This document shows, piece by piece, positions 26,477-35,852 of a DNA stretch of 64,000 nucleotides; position 1 is the stretch's first letter, and each line of letters begins with the position of its first letter. Position numbers and translations under genes: made by a program. The notes beneath the pieces were generated by a model. That model was not told the DNA's origin, searched no databases, and saw only the letters and a list, made by a program, of their open reading frames with translations. Source of the DNA: Paeniglutamicibacter kerguelensis (GTDB lineage: Bacteria > Actinomycetota > Actinomycetes > Actinomycetales > Micrococcaceae); the NCBI RefSeq assembly GCF_017876535.1, contig NZ_JAGIOF010000001.1:1984001-2048000 (forward strand). The letters are read 5' to 3'.

Positions 26477-27802
26477 TTATCCGGAAGGTGTCGGCGACCC
26501 GCTCTGGGGCGTGGCAGGGTTCCCGCCGGGAACGTCGGCGGCGCCGTAGAGGGTGGCGATGATGCTCTTCGCCAGGACCACCGCGGCATTCTGCCCGTCG
26601 ACGGGCGAGGCCGCAAGGTTTGTGCCCACGATGATGGTGTCGTCCGTGTCGTTGTTGTAGACCATGAACGACGAGTACCCGGGCAGCTGTCCGTCGTGGC
26701 CCAGAATGCCGGGGGCGAACTCGGCGATCCCGAGCCCGTACCCGACGCCGTTCGGCTGGCCGGCCACCGTGGGCTGGATGCTGTCCATCCGCAGCTTTTG
26801 AGTCTTCGCATCGAGCAGGCCTCCGGTCACCAGCGCCTTGACGTACACCGCAAGGTCCTCGGGCGTGGAGATGGCCCCGCCGGCCGTCCAAGCCCACGAG
26901 GGGTTCGCGTCGGTGTAGTTCAGCGGCTTGAGTGTGCCGTCGAGCGCGGCAGGCAAGTCGGCGGCGGGAACCGCATAGGAGTCGGTGGTCTCGGCGTTGG
27001 TGCCGAACTGGTATCCCTGCGCGTGGGGCATCGGGAGGACGGAATCCGTGTTCACCGGCAGCTCGGTGTTCTTCAGCCCCAACGGCTCGAAGATCCGCTT
27101 CCGGAACGCCTCGGACGCGCTCATGCCGGTGAGTTCCTCGATGACCGTCCCGAGCAGCACGATGTTGGTGTTGCTGTAGTCGTACTTCTGGCCCGGCGGG
27201 AAGTTCGCCGGGTGCTTGAAGGCGATCGACAGCAGCTCGTCGGGCGTCCAGGCCTTCTGCGGCTCCTTGTCGAGCGTTGCGTTGAAGCCCGGGTCGAACG
27301 TGTAGCTGTAGAGCCCGCTGCGCATCTCGGAGAGCTGGGCGATCGTGATGTTCTTGCCGTTGGGCACATCGGGCCGGAATTTCGAGATGGGGTCGTCCAG
27401 CTTGAGCTTGCCCTCCTGCACGAGCTGCAGGATGACCGTCGAGGTCATGGTCTTGGTGTTGCTGCCGATCCGCAGGAAATCGCTGAGCGACATCGGTGTT
27501 TCCTTGCCGATCTCGGCGGTGCCGAAGGTTCCCGACCAATCGCCGCGCGTGGGCGACTTGATCAGCACGACGACCCCGGGGATGGCGTTGGCCTTCATCA
27601 CCTCGGGGAGCTGTTGCTGCAGCGTCATGGCGTATGCCGGCACCTGCGCGCTCCCGCCGCTCGGCGTGCCGGTTGCGGGGGCGGTGTTTCCGGTGTTTCC
27701 GGCGGTGCCGGCGGTGGGTCCGGCCGGTCCTCCGGAGGAACAGCCCGACACAGCGATCAACGCGCCGGCTACAACAACCGCGACCCTTGAATTTTTCATC
27801 AT
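26477..27802 (-). CDS. Serine hydrolase, beta-lactamase/D-Ala-D-Ala peptidase-like lipoprotein
   Basis: About 441 residues from the ATG at 27802; the open frame runs on to 27991 but that part is implausible. A lipoprotein signal ends in ALIAVSGC, with a Thr/Gly/Pro-rich linker (GPTAGTAGNTGNTAPATGTP). The class C-like fold carries SNTK (SxxK), YSN (YxN) and HDG (in place of KTG) motifs, in order, at about residues 128, 220 and 377. It should be an extracytoplasmic, membrane-anchored peptidase or esterase, not necessarily a beta-lactamase. Convergent with the oxidoreductase, 19 bp between stops. Confidence 0.9.
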   Translation of the reverse strand: MMKNSRVAVVVAGALIAVSGCSSGGPAGPTAGTAGNTGNTAPATGTPSGGSAQVPAYAMTLQQQLPEVMKANAIPGVVVLIKSPTRGDWSGTFGTAEIGKETPMSLSDFLRIGSNTKTMTSTVILQLVQEGKLKLDDPISKFRPDVPNGKNITIAQLSEMRSGLYSYTFDPGFNATLDKEPQKAWTPDELLSIAFKHPANFPPGQKYDYSNTNIVLLGTVIEELTGMSASEAFRKRIFEPLGLKNTELPVNTDSVLPMPHAQGYQFGTNAETTDSYAVPAADLPAALDGTLKPLNYTDANPSWAWTAGGAISTPEDLAVYVKALVTGGLLDAKTQKLRMDSIQPTVAGQPNGVGYGLGIAEFAPGILGHDGQLPGYSSFMVYNNDTDDTIIVGTNLAASPVDGQNAAVVLAKSIIATLYGAADVPGGNPATPQSGSPTPSG

Positions 27803-27992
27803 GCACCGCACCCAGTTTCCCTGATTCGGTTCGATCCCGTCCGCGGGCCCAGCCGGCTGCGTGCTTGCCGTCCCGTGCCATGCGGTCCCGATCCACAGGA
27901 TAGCAAGGGTCCAACGCGTGCGGTCATCCAGCACGCGGCCCAATTTGGGGCCGGCTTTGCGCGGCCGCCGGCGCCATGGGGACGGCAACACG

Positions 27993-28027
27993 AAAAAACC
28001 CGCCGGATCTCAATGATCCAGCGGGTT
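27993..28027 (-). terminator. Rho-independent terminator of tRNA-Ala
   Basis: AACCCGC-TGGATC pairs with GATCC-GCGGGTT around a 5-base loop, followed by a T-run on the minus strand (A-run 27993-27998 on plus). It ends the tRNA transcript. Confidence 0.88.
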
Positions 28028-28036
28028 CTTGTTCGG

Positions 28037-28109
28037 TGGAGGTAAGGGGATTCGAACCCCTGACCTTCTGCATGCCATGCAGACGCGCTACCAACTGCGC
28101 CATACCCCC
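28037..28109 (-). tRNA. tRNA-Ala (anticodon GGC)
   Basis: The 73-nt cloverleaf begins GGGGGTATGGCGCAG and has D-arm GCGCAGTTGGTAGCGC, anticodon arm TCTGC-ATGGCAT-GCAGA with GGC at 34-36, and T-arm AGGGGTTCGAATCCCCT. The acceptor stem pairs GGGGGTA with TACCTCC (one G-U) and the discriminator is A. The G-U identity pair of tRNA-Ala is shifted to one position further in or relies on the wobble seen. CCA is not encoded in full. Confidence 0.96.
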
Positions 28110-28182
28110 GAATGGGAGCCACCCTTGCGGGCAACTCATCCATCATAGGTCACGACAATCGCGTGACGCAAATCGAGGAGTC

Positions 28183-28596
28183 CTAGAGGACGTCCGGGAG
28201 GGTTTCGATGTGCGACATGTCGGTTGCCGGCTCGCCGGTGGTCGGCAGCTCGATCAACGGGCAGTCGCCCCAGAGGCGCTCGAGGGCGTAGAAGACGCGG
28301 TCCTCGTTGTGCTGCACGTGGATCACGACGTCCACGTAATCCAGGAGGACCCAGCGGCCCGCACCGCGGCCTTCGCGGCGCACCGGACGGATCTCGAAGA
28401 GCTCGTCGAGCTTGTCTTCGATCTCGTCGACGATCGAGTTGACCTGGCGCTCGGAGGAAGCCGAGGCGATCAGGAAGGCGTCGGTGACGCCGAGGCGCTC
28501 GCTGACGTCCAGCGCGATGAGGTTTTCGGCCTGCTTGTCTGCGGCGGCAAGGGCTGCCGCCTTCACCAGGTTGATGGAATGTTCGTGGGCGCTCAT
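28183..28596 (-). CDS. rsfS: Ribosomal silencing factor RsfS
   Basis: 137 residues. LIALDVSERLGVTDAFLIASASSERQVNSIVDEIEDKL and WVLLDYVDVVIHVQHNEDRVFYALERLWGD are the conserved RsfS fold. It binds L14 and blocks joining of 30S and 50S subunits in starvation. It is downstream of nadD and the Ala/Pro-rich gene, the usual actinobacterial order, and ends before tRNA-Ala. Confidence 0.96.
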   Translation of the reverse strand: MSAHEHSINLVKAAALAAADKQAENLIALDVSERLGVTDAFLIASASSERQVNSIVDEIEDKLDELFEIRPVRREGRGAGRWVLLDYVDVVIHVQHNEDRVFYALERLWGDCPLIELPTTGEPATDMSHIETLPDVL

Positions 28597-28637
28597 GGGA
28601 TTCTCCTTGAGTGTTTGGTCGCGGCCGCTAGGGCACG

Positions 28638-30308
28638 CTAATTGGAGTTGAAGATCATGATGAGGCCGGCAACGAGCGCCGCACCTCCAACGGACAAGGC
28701 CGCTATGACCATCAGGTACATGTTGTTGGCACGGCGCATTCCGGCGGTCTGCGCATCAAGCGGTTCCAGGCCCTGCGCGCGAACGGCACGCACGGGCGGG
28801 TGGGAGACGCGTGGCTCAACGTCGGCGGTACCGGGGGCCTCCGCCAGGGGCGGGACCTTCGGTGTCGCTCGTGCCGCGGGCGCGGGTTTGTCCGCGGCCT
28901 TCGGCGTGGCAGGGGCGAAGGCTCCGGACTTTGCCGGCGCCGCTCCTGCGCGTGCTGCTGCAGCAGCGGGTTTTGCTCCCATTAACTTTGACTCAAAGGA
29001 AGCTGCCTGGGCCGGAGTAGCAGCCGCAGGCTTTTCAGCAGGTTTGGCCGCAGGCGCTGGCGCACCCGAAGCCGAAGTCTTGGATTTTGCAAACGATGTG
29101 CCCGGGGCGTCCAGAATGGTGCCCTGGTCCGTCATCGAGATGTGGAAACCGCGCGTTTCCGGACCCGAGATGCCGGTGTTGACCAGCTTCTTTTCGATGT
29201 CCTCGTCGCGCAGCTGGTTCATGGAACCGGTGAACGGGTCCGAACGGCGCTGGCCGGCGCGCTGCGAGTTGGATTCCTCGAGGCGTTGGCGCTCAGCAGC
29301 ACGGCGGCTGATGATGGCCGCCCGCGCCGCAAGTTCACGTTGCTGGGCCAGGACCTCGAGATCCACGTCGCCGAGGTCCTCGGCCGGCTGGATCAGCGCC
29401 GGGTCCACAGGTGCGGCCCCGCCGGAACGGCGGCGCAACGCCAAGGCATCCTCGACGCTCAGTTGCGTGCCGGCGCCGGGCTTCTGCGACGTCGGGGCAT
29501 TGGCGGCCGCGGACTTTGCTGCAGCTGGTTTTTCAGCAGCGGGTTTGGTTGGGGCGGGCATTGCGGCATCGGATTCCGGGGCATCGCCGGCAGCCGCCGC
29601 GTCGTCCCGTTCTTCCACCGCGGTGGCGCCCATGGCCGCGCCGAGGGTCTGCAGGCGCATTTGCTTGCGGGTCAGCGGTGCGGGGTCGTCCCCGGGGGAA
29701 GGCTCCTTGGCCGAAAGTTCGGAGACTTCCTGTTCCAGGCGGCGCCTGGTGCGCAGCGCCTCGCGGTCGCGGGCACGTTGCAGGGAAGTCCGTTCCGCGC
29801 GCTGTGGCACGGCGTCGATTTCTCCCCCGGTGGCACGGCGGCTGCGCGCAGCCTCGGCGATGTTGGCCGGGGCCGCGACAGCGGGAGCGGGCTTTGCCGG
29901 CTCCACCTTTGCAGGCTCGATCCTGGCGGGAGCGGCCTTTGCCGGTTCCGGCTTGGCCTCGGGCGCGGCAACGACCTTGGCCGGCGATTCCTTGGCAGCG
30001 GGGGGCTTTGGCGCCTGCACGGCCGCCGGAGCGGGGACCTGCTTGGGTGTTGCCGCCTTGGCGGGGGCCGGAGCCGGGGCGACAGGAGCGGCCGAAGGCC
30101 GTGCTTCCCCGGCCTGGCTCGCGCGCGGCTTTACCGCGGGCGCGGACACCGACGGCTTGACAACCACCGGTTTCCCGACCGGGGCGGCAGCCTTCGGCTC
30201 CTTGCCTTCCGCCTGTCGGGCAAGCTGGGCTTCGGCCTCGGCACGGCGCTGCTCACGCAGGGCTCGCCTGCTGAGCGCGGGCCCGGTCTCGTCGCTCATC
30301 TTGTCCAT
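28638..30308 (-). CDS. Ala/Pro-rich tail-anchored membrane protein, unknown function
   Basis: 556 residues, mostly low-complexity Ala, Pro and Lys (repeats of PAKAAP and EPAKVEPAKPAP types at 85-160). Charged helical islands lie between: SRRALREQRRAEAEAQLARQ at the N-terminus, ERTSLQRARDREALRTRRRL at about 175 and LAQQRELAARAAIISRRAAE at about 325. A conserved-looking block follows (FTGSMNQLRDEDIEKKLVNT). One hydrophobic helix, MVIAALSVGGAALVAGLIMI, ends the chain three residues before the C-terminus, so the bulk is cytoplasmic. An alternative start is at 30299. Located between nadD and rsfS; same strand, likely one operon. No known function. Confidence 0.75.
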   Translation of the reverse strand: MDKMSDETGPALSRRALREQRRAEAEAQLARQAEGKEPKAAAPVGKPVVVKPSVSAPAVKPRASQAGEARPSAAPVAPAPAPAKAATPKQVPAPAAVQAPKPPAAKESPAKVVAAPEAKPEPAKAAPARIEPAKVEPAKPAPAVAAPANIAEAARSRRATGGEIDAVPQRAERTSLQRARDREALRTRRRLEQEVSELSAKEPSPGDDPAPLTRKQMRLQTLGAAMGATAVEERDDAAAAGDAPESDAAMPAPTKPAAEKPAAAKSAAANAPTSQKPGAGTQLSVEDALALRRRSGGAAPVDPALIQPAEDLGDVDLEVLAQQRELAARAAIISRRAAERQRLEESNSQRAGQRRSDPFTGSMNQLRDEDIEKKLVNTGISGPETRGFHISMTDQGTILDAPGTSFAKSKTSASGAPAPAAKPAEKPAAATPAQAASFESKLMGAKPAAAAARAGAAPAKSGAFAPATPKAADKPAPAARATPKVPPLAEAPGTADVEPRVSHPPVRAVRAQGLEPLDAQTAGMRRANNMYLMVIAALSVGGAALVAGLIMIFNSN

Positions 30309-30320
30309 TTCCCGGCCGTT

Positions 30321-30905
30321 CTACTTCTGGCCGTTTACTGCGTAGTTCTTGTCGTTGTAAAGCTTGTACTTGCCGATGTACTGGACCACGCCGTCCGGCA
30401 CCAAGTACCACACCGGATGCTGCGTGCGAACGCGTTCGCGGCAATCGGTGGAAGAGATCGCCATCGCCGGCACTTCCATCAGGGAAACGTCGTTGCGGTC
30501 AAGCACCGGCAGTTCGTGCCCGGGCCGGGTGACGCCCACGAAGTGTGCAAGCGTCCACAGTTCCTCGGCGTCCTTCCAGCTCATGATCTTCGCCAGGGCG
30601 TCGGCGCCGGTGATGAAGAACAACTCGGCATCCGGGCGCTGGGCGCGCAGGTCGCGCAGCGTATCGATCGTGTAGGTCGGCCCCGGACGGTCGATGTCCA
30701 CCCGGCTGACGGTGAACCGTGGATTGGCCGCCGTGGCGATCACAGTCATCAGGTAACGGTGTTCGGCCTCGGCGACCTCGCGGTCCAATTTCTGCCAGGG
30801 CGTGCCGGTGGGCACAAACACGACTTCGTCAAGGTCAAACACCGAGGCGACCTCGCTGGCGGCAACCAGGTGGCCGTGGTGGATCGGATCGAACGTGCCG
30901 CCCAT
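30321..30905 (-). CDS. nadD: Nicotinate-nucleotide adenylyltransferase
   Basis: 194 residues. [18 protein letters not shown] is the nucleotidyltransferase signature with HxGH, and [12 protein letters not shown] is the ISST motif near the C-terminus. It makes NaAD from NaMN and ATP in NAD synthesis. The ATG at 30905 sits directly at the catalytic motif. The frame stays open upstream and encodes RLGV immediately before, as in relatives whose start is upstream, but no ATG, GTG or TTG precedes in frame, so either this short form is used or an unusual start codon is. Confidence 0.93.
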   Translation of the reverse strand: MGGTFDPIHHGHLVAASEVASVFDLDEVVFVPTGTPWQKLDREVAEAEHRYLMTVIATAANPRFTVSRVDIDRPGPTYTIDTLRDLRAQRPDAELFFITGADALAKIMSWKDAEELWTLAHFVGVTRPGHELPVLDRNDVSLMEVPAMAISSTDCRERVRTQHPVWYLVPDGVVQYIGKYKLYNDKNYAVNGQK

Positions 30906-30951
30906 GACGCCTAGGCGAAATGGGCGGTCCGTTCGCTCGGCCTCGAGACGG

Positions 30952-31173
30952 CTAGTGATGGCCGTGCTTGTTGGCGTGCTGACGGTGCGTGTCGTCGGTT
31001 TCGGCCTTGACCTCGTGGCGGTTGCCGACGTTGGTGTAGGACATGGTGATCAGCAGCATCAACATGAAGAGCAGGAAGATGCCGCCACCGATGATCAGCG
31101 CCATGGTTTCGGTGGGCAATCCCCCGGCCGATTCGGAAGCAAGGATAGCCGCGTTCAGGGACTGGGTAAACAT
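30952..31173 (-). CDS. Small membrane protein between proA and nadD
   Basis: 73 residues from the ATG at 31173 with GGAG 5 bases before it. One membrane helix ([21 protein letters not shown], about residues 24-44) is followed by a polar, His-rich tail ([13 protein letters not shown]). No function known. Located immediately upstream of nadD on the same strand. Confidence 0.75.
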   Translation of the reverse strand: MFTQSLNAAILASESAGGLPTETMALIIGGGIFLLFMLMLLITMSYTNVGNRHEVKAETDDTHRQHANKHGHH

Positions 31174-31274
31174 GTTTCTCCAGGATGTTGTGTGCCGGTT
31201 TCGCTGCGAACGCACGACACGGTGTTCAAACTATTTGTCTCGTTAGGTTCTATCGTACCCACCTTGGCGCGCCG

Positions 31275-32594
31275 CTACGAACGAACATGCCCATCACCTT
31301 GGACAATCCACTTGGTGGTTGTGAGTTCGCGAAGCCCCATCGGCCCGCGCGCGTGCATCTTCTGGGTGGAAATGCCGACCTCGGCACCCAGGCCCAATTG
31401 CCCTCCATCGGTGAACCGAGTGGAGGCGTTGACGATGACGGCGGCCGAATCGACCTCGGCGATGAAGCGCTCGGCGTGCGCCAGGTTGTTGGTCAGGATC
31501 GCTTCGGTGTGCCCCGTGGTGTGGCGGCGAATGTGGCTAATGGCACCATCGAGGTCGTCGACGACGGCGACGGCCAGGTCCAGGTCCATGTATTCGGTGT
31601 CCCAGTCCGCGTCGACGGCCGGGACCGTCGGGGTGTCCCCCGCCAGTGCCGCGGCGCGTTCGTCGACGTGCAGGCGCACACCCGACTTCGCCAGGGCGGC
31701 AAGCACCTGTCCAGCGGCCTGCGACTTGGCGTTGATCAGCAGCGTCTCCACGGTGTTGCAGACCGAGGGGCGCTGGATCTTGGCGTTGAGCAGGATCGGC
31801 ACCGCCATCTTGGCGTCGGCCGATTCGTCCAGGTAGATGTGCACGTTGCCCTCACCCGTTTCGATGACCGGAACCTTGGCGGTGGTCACCACGCGCTGGA
31901 TCAGTTCGCGGCCCCCGCGCGGGATCAGCACGTCGATCTTGCCGCGGGCACCCATCATGGCGTCGGCTCCGTCGCGTCCGTAGGCGTCGACCGAGGCGAC
32001 GGCGTCGGCGGGCAGTCCCACCGATTCCAGCGCGTCGCGGATCAGTGCCAGCAGCGCCTTGTTCGACGCCGCGGCAGCCGTGCCGCCGCGCAGCAGCACG
32101 GCATTGCCGCTCTTGAGCGCAAGGCCGGCGATGTCGACGGTCACATTGGGGCGGGCCTCGTAGATGGCGCCGATGACACCCATGGGCACGTGCACCTGAC
32201 GCAGGCGCAGGCCGTTGGGAAGCGTCTGGCCGCGCAGCACGGTGCCCACCGGATCGGGTAGGCCGGCAAGTTCCTGGAGGGCGGCGATCAGCGCATCGAC
32301 GCGCCTGTCATCGAGCTTGAGCCGGTCCAGCATGGCATCGCTGGTTCCGTTGGCCCGTCCGGCCTCGATGTCCTTGGCATTTGCCGCGATGATCCGGGCG
32401 CGCTTTTCATCAAGTGCCGCGGCGATCGCCAGGAGCGCGCGGTCCTTCCAGTTCCGGTCCGCGCGGGCCAGCACACGGGAGGCGGTACGGGCGCGGTCGG
32501 CCATGGCGGACACCGCTGCGACCGCGGCCTGCGGGCCGTCGGCCCCGGCTGTCACGTCGCTGGGATTCAGGGATGCATTGGCTATCTGGCTCAT
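31275..32594 (-). CDS. proA: Glutamate-5-semialdehyde dehydrogenase
   Basis: 439 residues from the ATG at 32594 (open frame to 32666). The aldehyde dehydrogenase core with catalytic Cys is in KIQRPSVCNTVETLLI. VPMGVIGAIYEARPNVTVD and GPMGLRELTTTKWIVQGDG are signature segments of ProA. It reduces gamma-glutamyl phosphate in proline synthesis. A TAGACT -10 hexamer ends 7 bases before the ATG, and a strong hairpin separates it from proB, so it has its own leaderless promoter in addition to any read-through. Confidence 0.96.
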   Translation of the reverse strand: MSQIANASLNPSDVTAGADGPQAAVAAVSAMADRARTASRVLARADRNWKDRALLAIAAALDEKRARIIAANAKDIEAGRANGTSDAMLDRLKLDDRRVDALIAALQELAGLPDPVGTVLRGQTLPNGLRLRQVHVPMGVIGAIYEARPNVTVDIAGLALKSGNAVLLRGGTAAAASNKALLALIRDALESVGLPADAVASVDAYGRDGADAMMGARGKIDVLIPRGGRELIQRVVTTAKVPVIETGEGNVHIYLDESADAKMAVPILLNAKIQRPSVCNTVETLLINAKSQAAGQVLAALAKSGVRLHVDERAAALAGDTPTVPAVDADWDTEYMDLDLAVAVVDDLDGAISHIRRHTTGHTEAILTNNLAHAERFIAEVDSAAVIVNASTRFTDGGQLGLGAEVGISTQKMHARGPMGLRELTTTKWIVQGDGHVRS

Positions 32595-32601
32595 GCATAT
32601 C

Positions 32602-32607
32602 AGTCTA
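32602..32607 (-). promoter_or_regulatory. -10 element, leaderless start of proA
   Basis: TAGACT on the minus strand ends 7 bases before the proA ATG at 32594, between the hairpin and the gene. Confidence 0.55.
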
Positions 32608-32618
32608 CGCACCAAGCG

Positions 32619-32656
32619 GCCGGGCCCGCCCTTTGTGTCAAAGGGCGGGCCCGGCC
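32619..32656 (-). terminator. Strong GC-rich hairpin between proB and proA
   Basis: CCGGGCCCGCCCTTTG pairs with its complement around a 4-base loop (about 16-bp arms). There is no T-run, as in many actinobacterial terminators. It lies between the proB stop (32679) and the proA promoter. Confidence 0.75.
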
Positions 32657-32678
32657 GGGTGTGCAACGGCGGATGGCG

Positions 32679-33818
32679 CTAGACGACGACCAGGTCGTCC
32701 ACGTGCACCACGGCGCGCTCGTACTGGGTTCCGAGGTCCTGGGCCAGCTCGTGCGTGGAACGGCCGAGCATCTGCGGCAGTTCCTCCGAGGAGTAGTTCA
32801 CCAGGCCGCGGGCGATCACGGTGCCCTTGGCGTCGGTGATTTCCACCGCGTCCCCGGCCTCGAACGAGCCGTGCAGCCCGGTGATGCCCGCGGGCAGCAG
32901 CGAGGCGACGCCGGAGGCCACGGCCCTGACCGCGCCGGCATCCAGCAGCAGGCGCCCCTGCGTGGCCGCAAGGTGGGCCAGCCAGAGCATGCGGGTGGAG
33001 CGGCGTCCGCCGCGGGCCGAGAACCACGTTCCCACGTCCTGCCCCGCCAGCGCCGCGGCGGCGTTGGCGGTGGAGGTGACAAGCGCCGGGATCCCGGATT
33101 CCGCGCTCATGGTGGCGGCCTCGACCTTGGTGGCCATGCCGCCGGTGCCCAGTCCGGCCCCGCCGGTGGAACCGATGCTCACGGTTTCCAGGTCGGCATT
33201 GCTGTCGACGCGCGAAATCCGTACTCCCCCGTCGTTTGGCGGGGCGTCGTAGACGGCGTCGACGTCGGAGAGCAGCATCAGCGCATCGGCCTTGACCAAG
33301 TGCGCCACCAGAGCGGCGAGCCTGTCATTGTCCCCGAAACGGATCTCGTGCGTTGCCACGGTGTCGTTCTCGTTCACGATCGGCACCACGCCCAAGGCCA
33401 GCAGCCGGTTCAACGCGCGGAACGCGTTGGCGTACTGCTGGCGACGGATCAGGTCGTCGGCCGTGAGCAGGACCTGGCCCACCGTGACACCGTGGGCGGC
33501 GAACGCCTGGGTGTACTTGGCCATCAGCAGCCCCTGCCCCACGGAGGCCGCGGCCTGCTGCGTGGCCAGGTCGCGCGGCCGACGCCCCAGGTTCAGGGGC
33601 GCCAGGCCGGCGGCGATAGCGCCGGAGGAGACCAGGATCAGCTGGGTCCCTGCGGTGCTGACCGCCGAGAGCCTGTCCACGAGGTTCGAGAGTGCTTCCT
33701 CGGAGATCCCGCCGTTGAGCGTGGTCAACGACGAGGAGCCGACCTTGACCACTATGCGCGAAGCACGCGGGATGTCCTGGCGTTCGTCAATGCCCGAGGG
33801 GTGGTTGGTGGCGCGCAC
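32679..33818 (-). CDS. proB: Glutamate 5-kinase
   Basis: 379 residues. RIVVKVGSSSLTT opens the amino-acid kinase domain, GVVPIVNENDTVA and FGDNDRLAALVA are substrate and ATP motifs, and STGGAGLGTGGMATKVEAA is the ATP-lid loop. The last 100 residues are a PUA domain (LHGSFEAGDAVEITDAKGTVIARGLVNYSS). It phosphorylates glutamate as the first proline step and is usually feedback-inhibited by proline. GTG start; 9 bp after obgE. Confidence 0.96.
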   Translation of the reverse strand: MRATNHPSGIDERQDIPRASRIVVKVGSSSLTTLNGGISEEALSNLVDRLSAVSTAGTQLILVSSGAIAAGLAPLNLGRRPRDLATQQAAASVGQGLLMAKYTQAFAAHGVTVGQVLLTADDLIRRQQYANAFRALNRLLALGVVPIVNENDTVATHEIRFGDNDRLAALVAHLVKADALMLLSDVDAVYDAPPNDGGVRISRVDSNADLETVSIGSTGGAGLGTGGMATKVEAATMSAESGIPALVTSTANAAAALAGQDVGTWFSARGGRRSTRMLWLAHLAATQGRLLLDAGAVRAVASGVASLLPAGITGLHGSFEAGDAVEITDAKGTVIARGLVNYSSEELPQMLGRSTHELAQDLGTQYERAVVHVDDLVVV

Positions 33819-33827
33819 GGTCGTTTC

Positions 33828-35399
33828 CTACTCCCCCTTTTTGGGTTCTTGGTGCTTGTAGTTCACCGACTCGGTCCAGATGCCGGCCTTGCGCTCGGCT
33901 TCCAGCTCGTCGCGGGCCGCGGCCTTGGCGTCCTTGCGGTCGGAGTGGATGGCCTTCTTTTCGCCACGGGACGGGCGTGCACCGTATTCCTCGATGCGCA
34001 CGTCCTGGCCACGGCGCGAACCGAGCAGTTCGGCGCCGGCAGCCATCGTCGGCTCCCAGTCGAAGACCACGGCGTCGGCTTCCGAGCCGATGACCACGGC
34101 GTCGCCCGGGCGGGCACCCATCTTGTACAGCTGGTTTTCGACGCCGAGCTTGGCCAGGCGGTCGGCAAGGTAGCCGACGGCCTCGTCGTTGCGGAAATCG
34201 GTCTGCTTGATCCAGCGTTCCGGCTTTTCGCCAATGACGCGGTACAGGGCTTCGAGGTTGCGCTCTTCCTTGCGGATCACGAACCCCGCCTTGCTGGCCT
34301 TGGTGGCGCGCGGACGCACTACCTCGACGGGGACAACCAGCGGGGCTGCCTCGAGCTTGGCCCGGGCCTCCGTGACCAGTTCGGCCATGGCGAAGGAGAG
34401 ATCGCGCAGGCCTTCACGGCTCATCGCGGAGACCTCGAAGACGCGGTAGCCGCGCTTTTCCAGTTCCGGGCGCACGAACTCGGCCATGTCGCGGCCGTCC
34501 GGCATGTCGACCTTGTTCAGGGCGACCAGGCGCGGGCGCTCGTTCAGCGGGATGATCTGTCCATCGGCGCCGGCAAACGAGGAGTCGGTCTCGTAGGCAT
34601 CCAGTTCGGCCTGGATGATGTCCAGGTCGGTGACCGGGTCGCGGTCGGCTTCGAGCGTGCCGCAGTCGAGCACGTGCACCAGTGCGGCGCAGCGTTCGAC
34701 GTGGCGCAGGAATTCGTGGCCCAGGCCCTTGCCCTGCGAGGCGCCGGGGATCAGACCCGGGACGTCGGCAACGGTGTAGCGGACGTCGCCGGCTTCGACT
34801 ACGCCGAGGTTCGGGACCAGGGTGGTGAACGGGTAGTCAGCGATCTTCGGGCGTGCCGCGGAGATCGCAGCAATCAGCGAGGACTTGCCAGCCGACGGGT
34901 ATCCAACCAAGGCAACGTCTGCAACGGACTTGAGCTCGAGGATGATCTCGGCTTCGTCGCCGGGAATGCCCAGCAACGCGAAGCCGGGGGCCTTGCGCTT
35001 CTGGCTAGAGAGGCCGGCGTTGCCCAGGCCGCCCAGGCCACCGGCGGCGGCAATGTACTCGGTGCCTTCGCCGATGAGGTCGGCGAGGATGTCGCCGGCA
35101 CGGTTCTTGACCACGGTGCCCTCGGGCACCGGAAGGATCAGGGATTCGCCGTTCTTGCCCGGGCGAAGGTCGCCCTTGCCGCCTTCGCCGTTGCCGGCGT
35201 GGCGGTGGGGTGAATGGTGGTACGAAAGTAGCGTCGTGGTCTGCGAGTCAACGCGCAGGATGACGTCGCCGCCATTGCCGCCGCTGGCTCCGTCGGGACC
35301 ACCGAGGGGCTTGAACTTTTCGCGTTTGATGGAGACACAGCCGTGCCCACCGGTACCACCGGAGACATGGAGGACCACTCGGTCGATGAAGGCTGCCAC
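33828..35399 (-). CDS. obgE: Obg-family GTPase (CgtA)
   Basis: 523 residues. The glycine-rich Obg fold (residues 1-158, [32 protein letters not shown]) is followed by the G domain with [10 protein letters not shown] (P-loop), DVPGL (G3) and NKVD (G4), then a C-terminal OCT domain ([14 protein letters not shown]). It supports 50S assembly and stringent-response coupling. The tail after the OCT domain is basic and about 80 residues longer than in short Obg versions. GTG start; first gene of obgE-proB. Confidence 0.97.
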   Translation of the reverse strand: MAAFIDRVVLHVSGGTGGHGCVSIKREKFKPLGGPDGASGGNGGDVILRVDSQTTTLLSYHHSPHRHAGNGEGGKGDLRPGKNGESLILPVPEGTVVKNRAGDILADLIGEGTEYIAAAGGLGGLGNAGLSSQKRKAPGFALLGIPGDEAEIILELKSVADVALVGYPSAGKSSLIAAISAARPKIADYPFTTLVPNLGVVEAGDVRYTVADVPGLIPGASQGKGLGHEFLRHVERCAALVHVLDCGTLEADRDPVTDLDIIQAELDAYETDSSFAGADGQIIPLNERPRLVALNKVDMPDGRDMAEFVRPELEKRGYRVFEVSAMSREGLRDLSFAMAELVTEARAKLEAAPLVVPVEVVRPRATKASKAGFVIRKEERNLEALYRVIGEKPERWIKQTDFRNDEAVGYLADRLAKLGVENQLYKMGARPGDAVVIGSEADAVVFDWEPTMAAGAELLGSRRGQDVRIEEYGARPSRGEKKAIHSDRKDAKAAARDELEAERKAGIWTESVNYKHQEPKKGE

Positions 35400-35484
35400 G
35401 GTTGAAAGCTCCTAGCAAAAAGGGGGTGAAGAGTTTCGTTCGATCTTTATTGTAGCGACCGAGGAAACATGGGTTTTTCTGGAA

Positions 35485-35520
35485 AAGCACAAGGAGGGTG
35501 AGCCGTGCGGCCCACCCTCC
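35485..35520 (-). terminator. Terminator downstream of rpmA
   Basis: On the minus strand GGAGGGTG pairs with CACCCTCC around an inner GCCGCACGGC stem, followed by TTGTGCTTTT. It ends the rplU-rpmA transcript before obgE. Confidence 0.8.
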
Positions 35521-35549
35521 AATGTGTAATGAATGCGGTTATGCGCTAA

Positions 35550-35804
35550 TTAGTCAGCGATAACGATGTTCACGACGCGACGGCCGCGACGGGTGCCGAA
35601 TTCGACAGCTCCGGCCTGCAGTGCGAACAGGGTGTCGTCCTTGCCACGTCCCACGCCGGCGCCCGGGTGGAAGTGGGTGCCACGCTGGCGAACGATGATT
35701 TCGCCGGCCGAAACGACCTGACCACCGAAGCGCTTAACGCCAAGGTACTGGGCGTTGGAATCGCGACCGTTGCGAGTGGAACTCGCGCCCTTCTTATGTG
35801 CCAT
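35550..35804 (-). CDS. rpmA: 50S ribosomal protein L27
   Basis: 84 residues. [31 protein letters not shown] is the invariant L27 beginning that reaches the peptidyl-transferase centre, and [27 protein letters not shown] the core. No N-terminal extension requiring the Firmicute-type cleavage. 48 bp behind rplU. Confidence 0.98.
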   Translation of the reverse strand: MAHKKGASSTRNGRDSNAQYLGVKRFGGQVVSAGEIIVRQRGTHFHPGAGVGRGKDDTLFALQAGAVEFGTRRGRRVVNIVIAD

Positions 35805-35852
35805 TGAATATGCCTACCTTCAGGTATTGAGAATTCTTGGAATCAACCGCAA

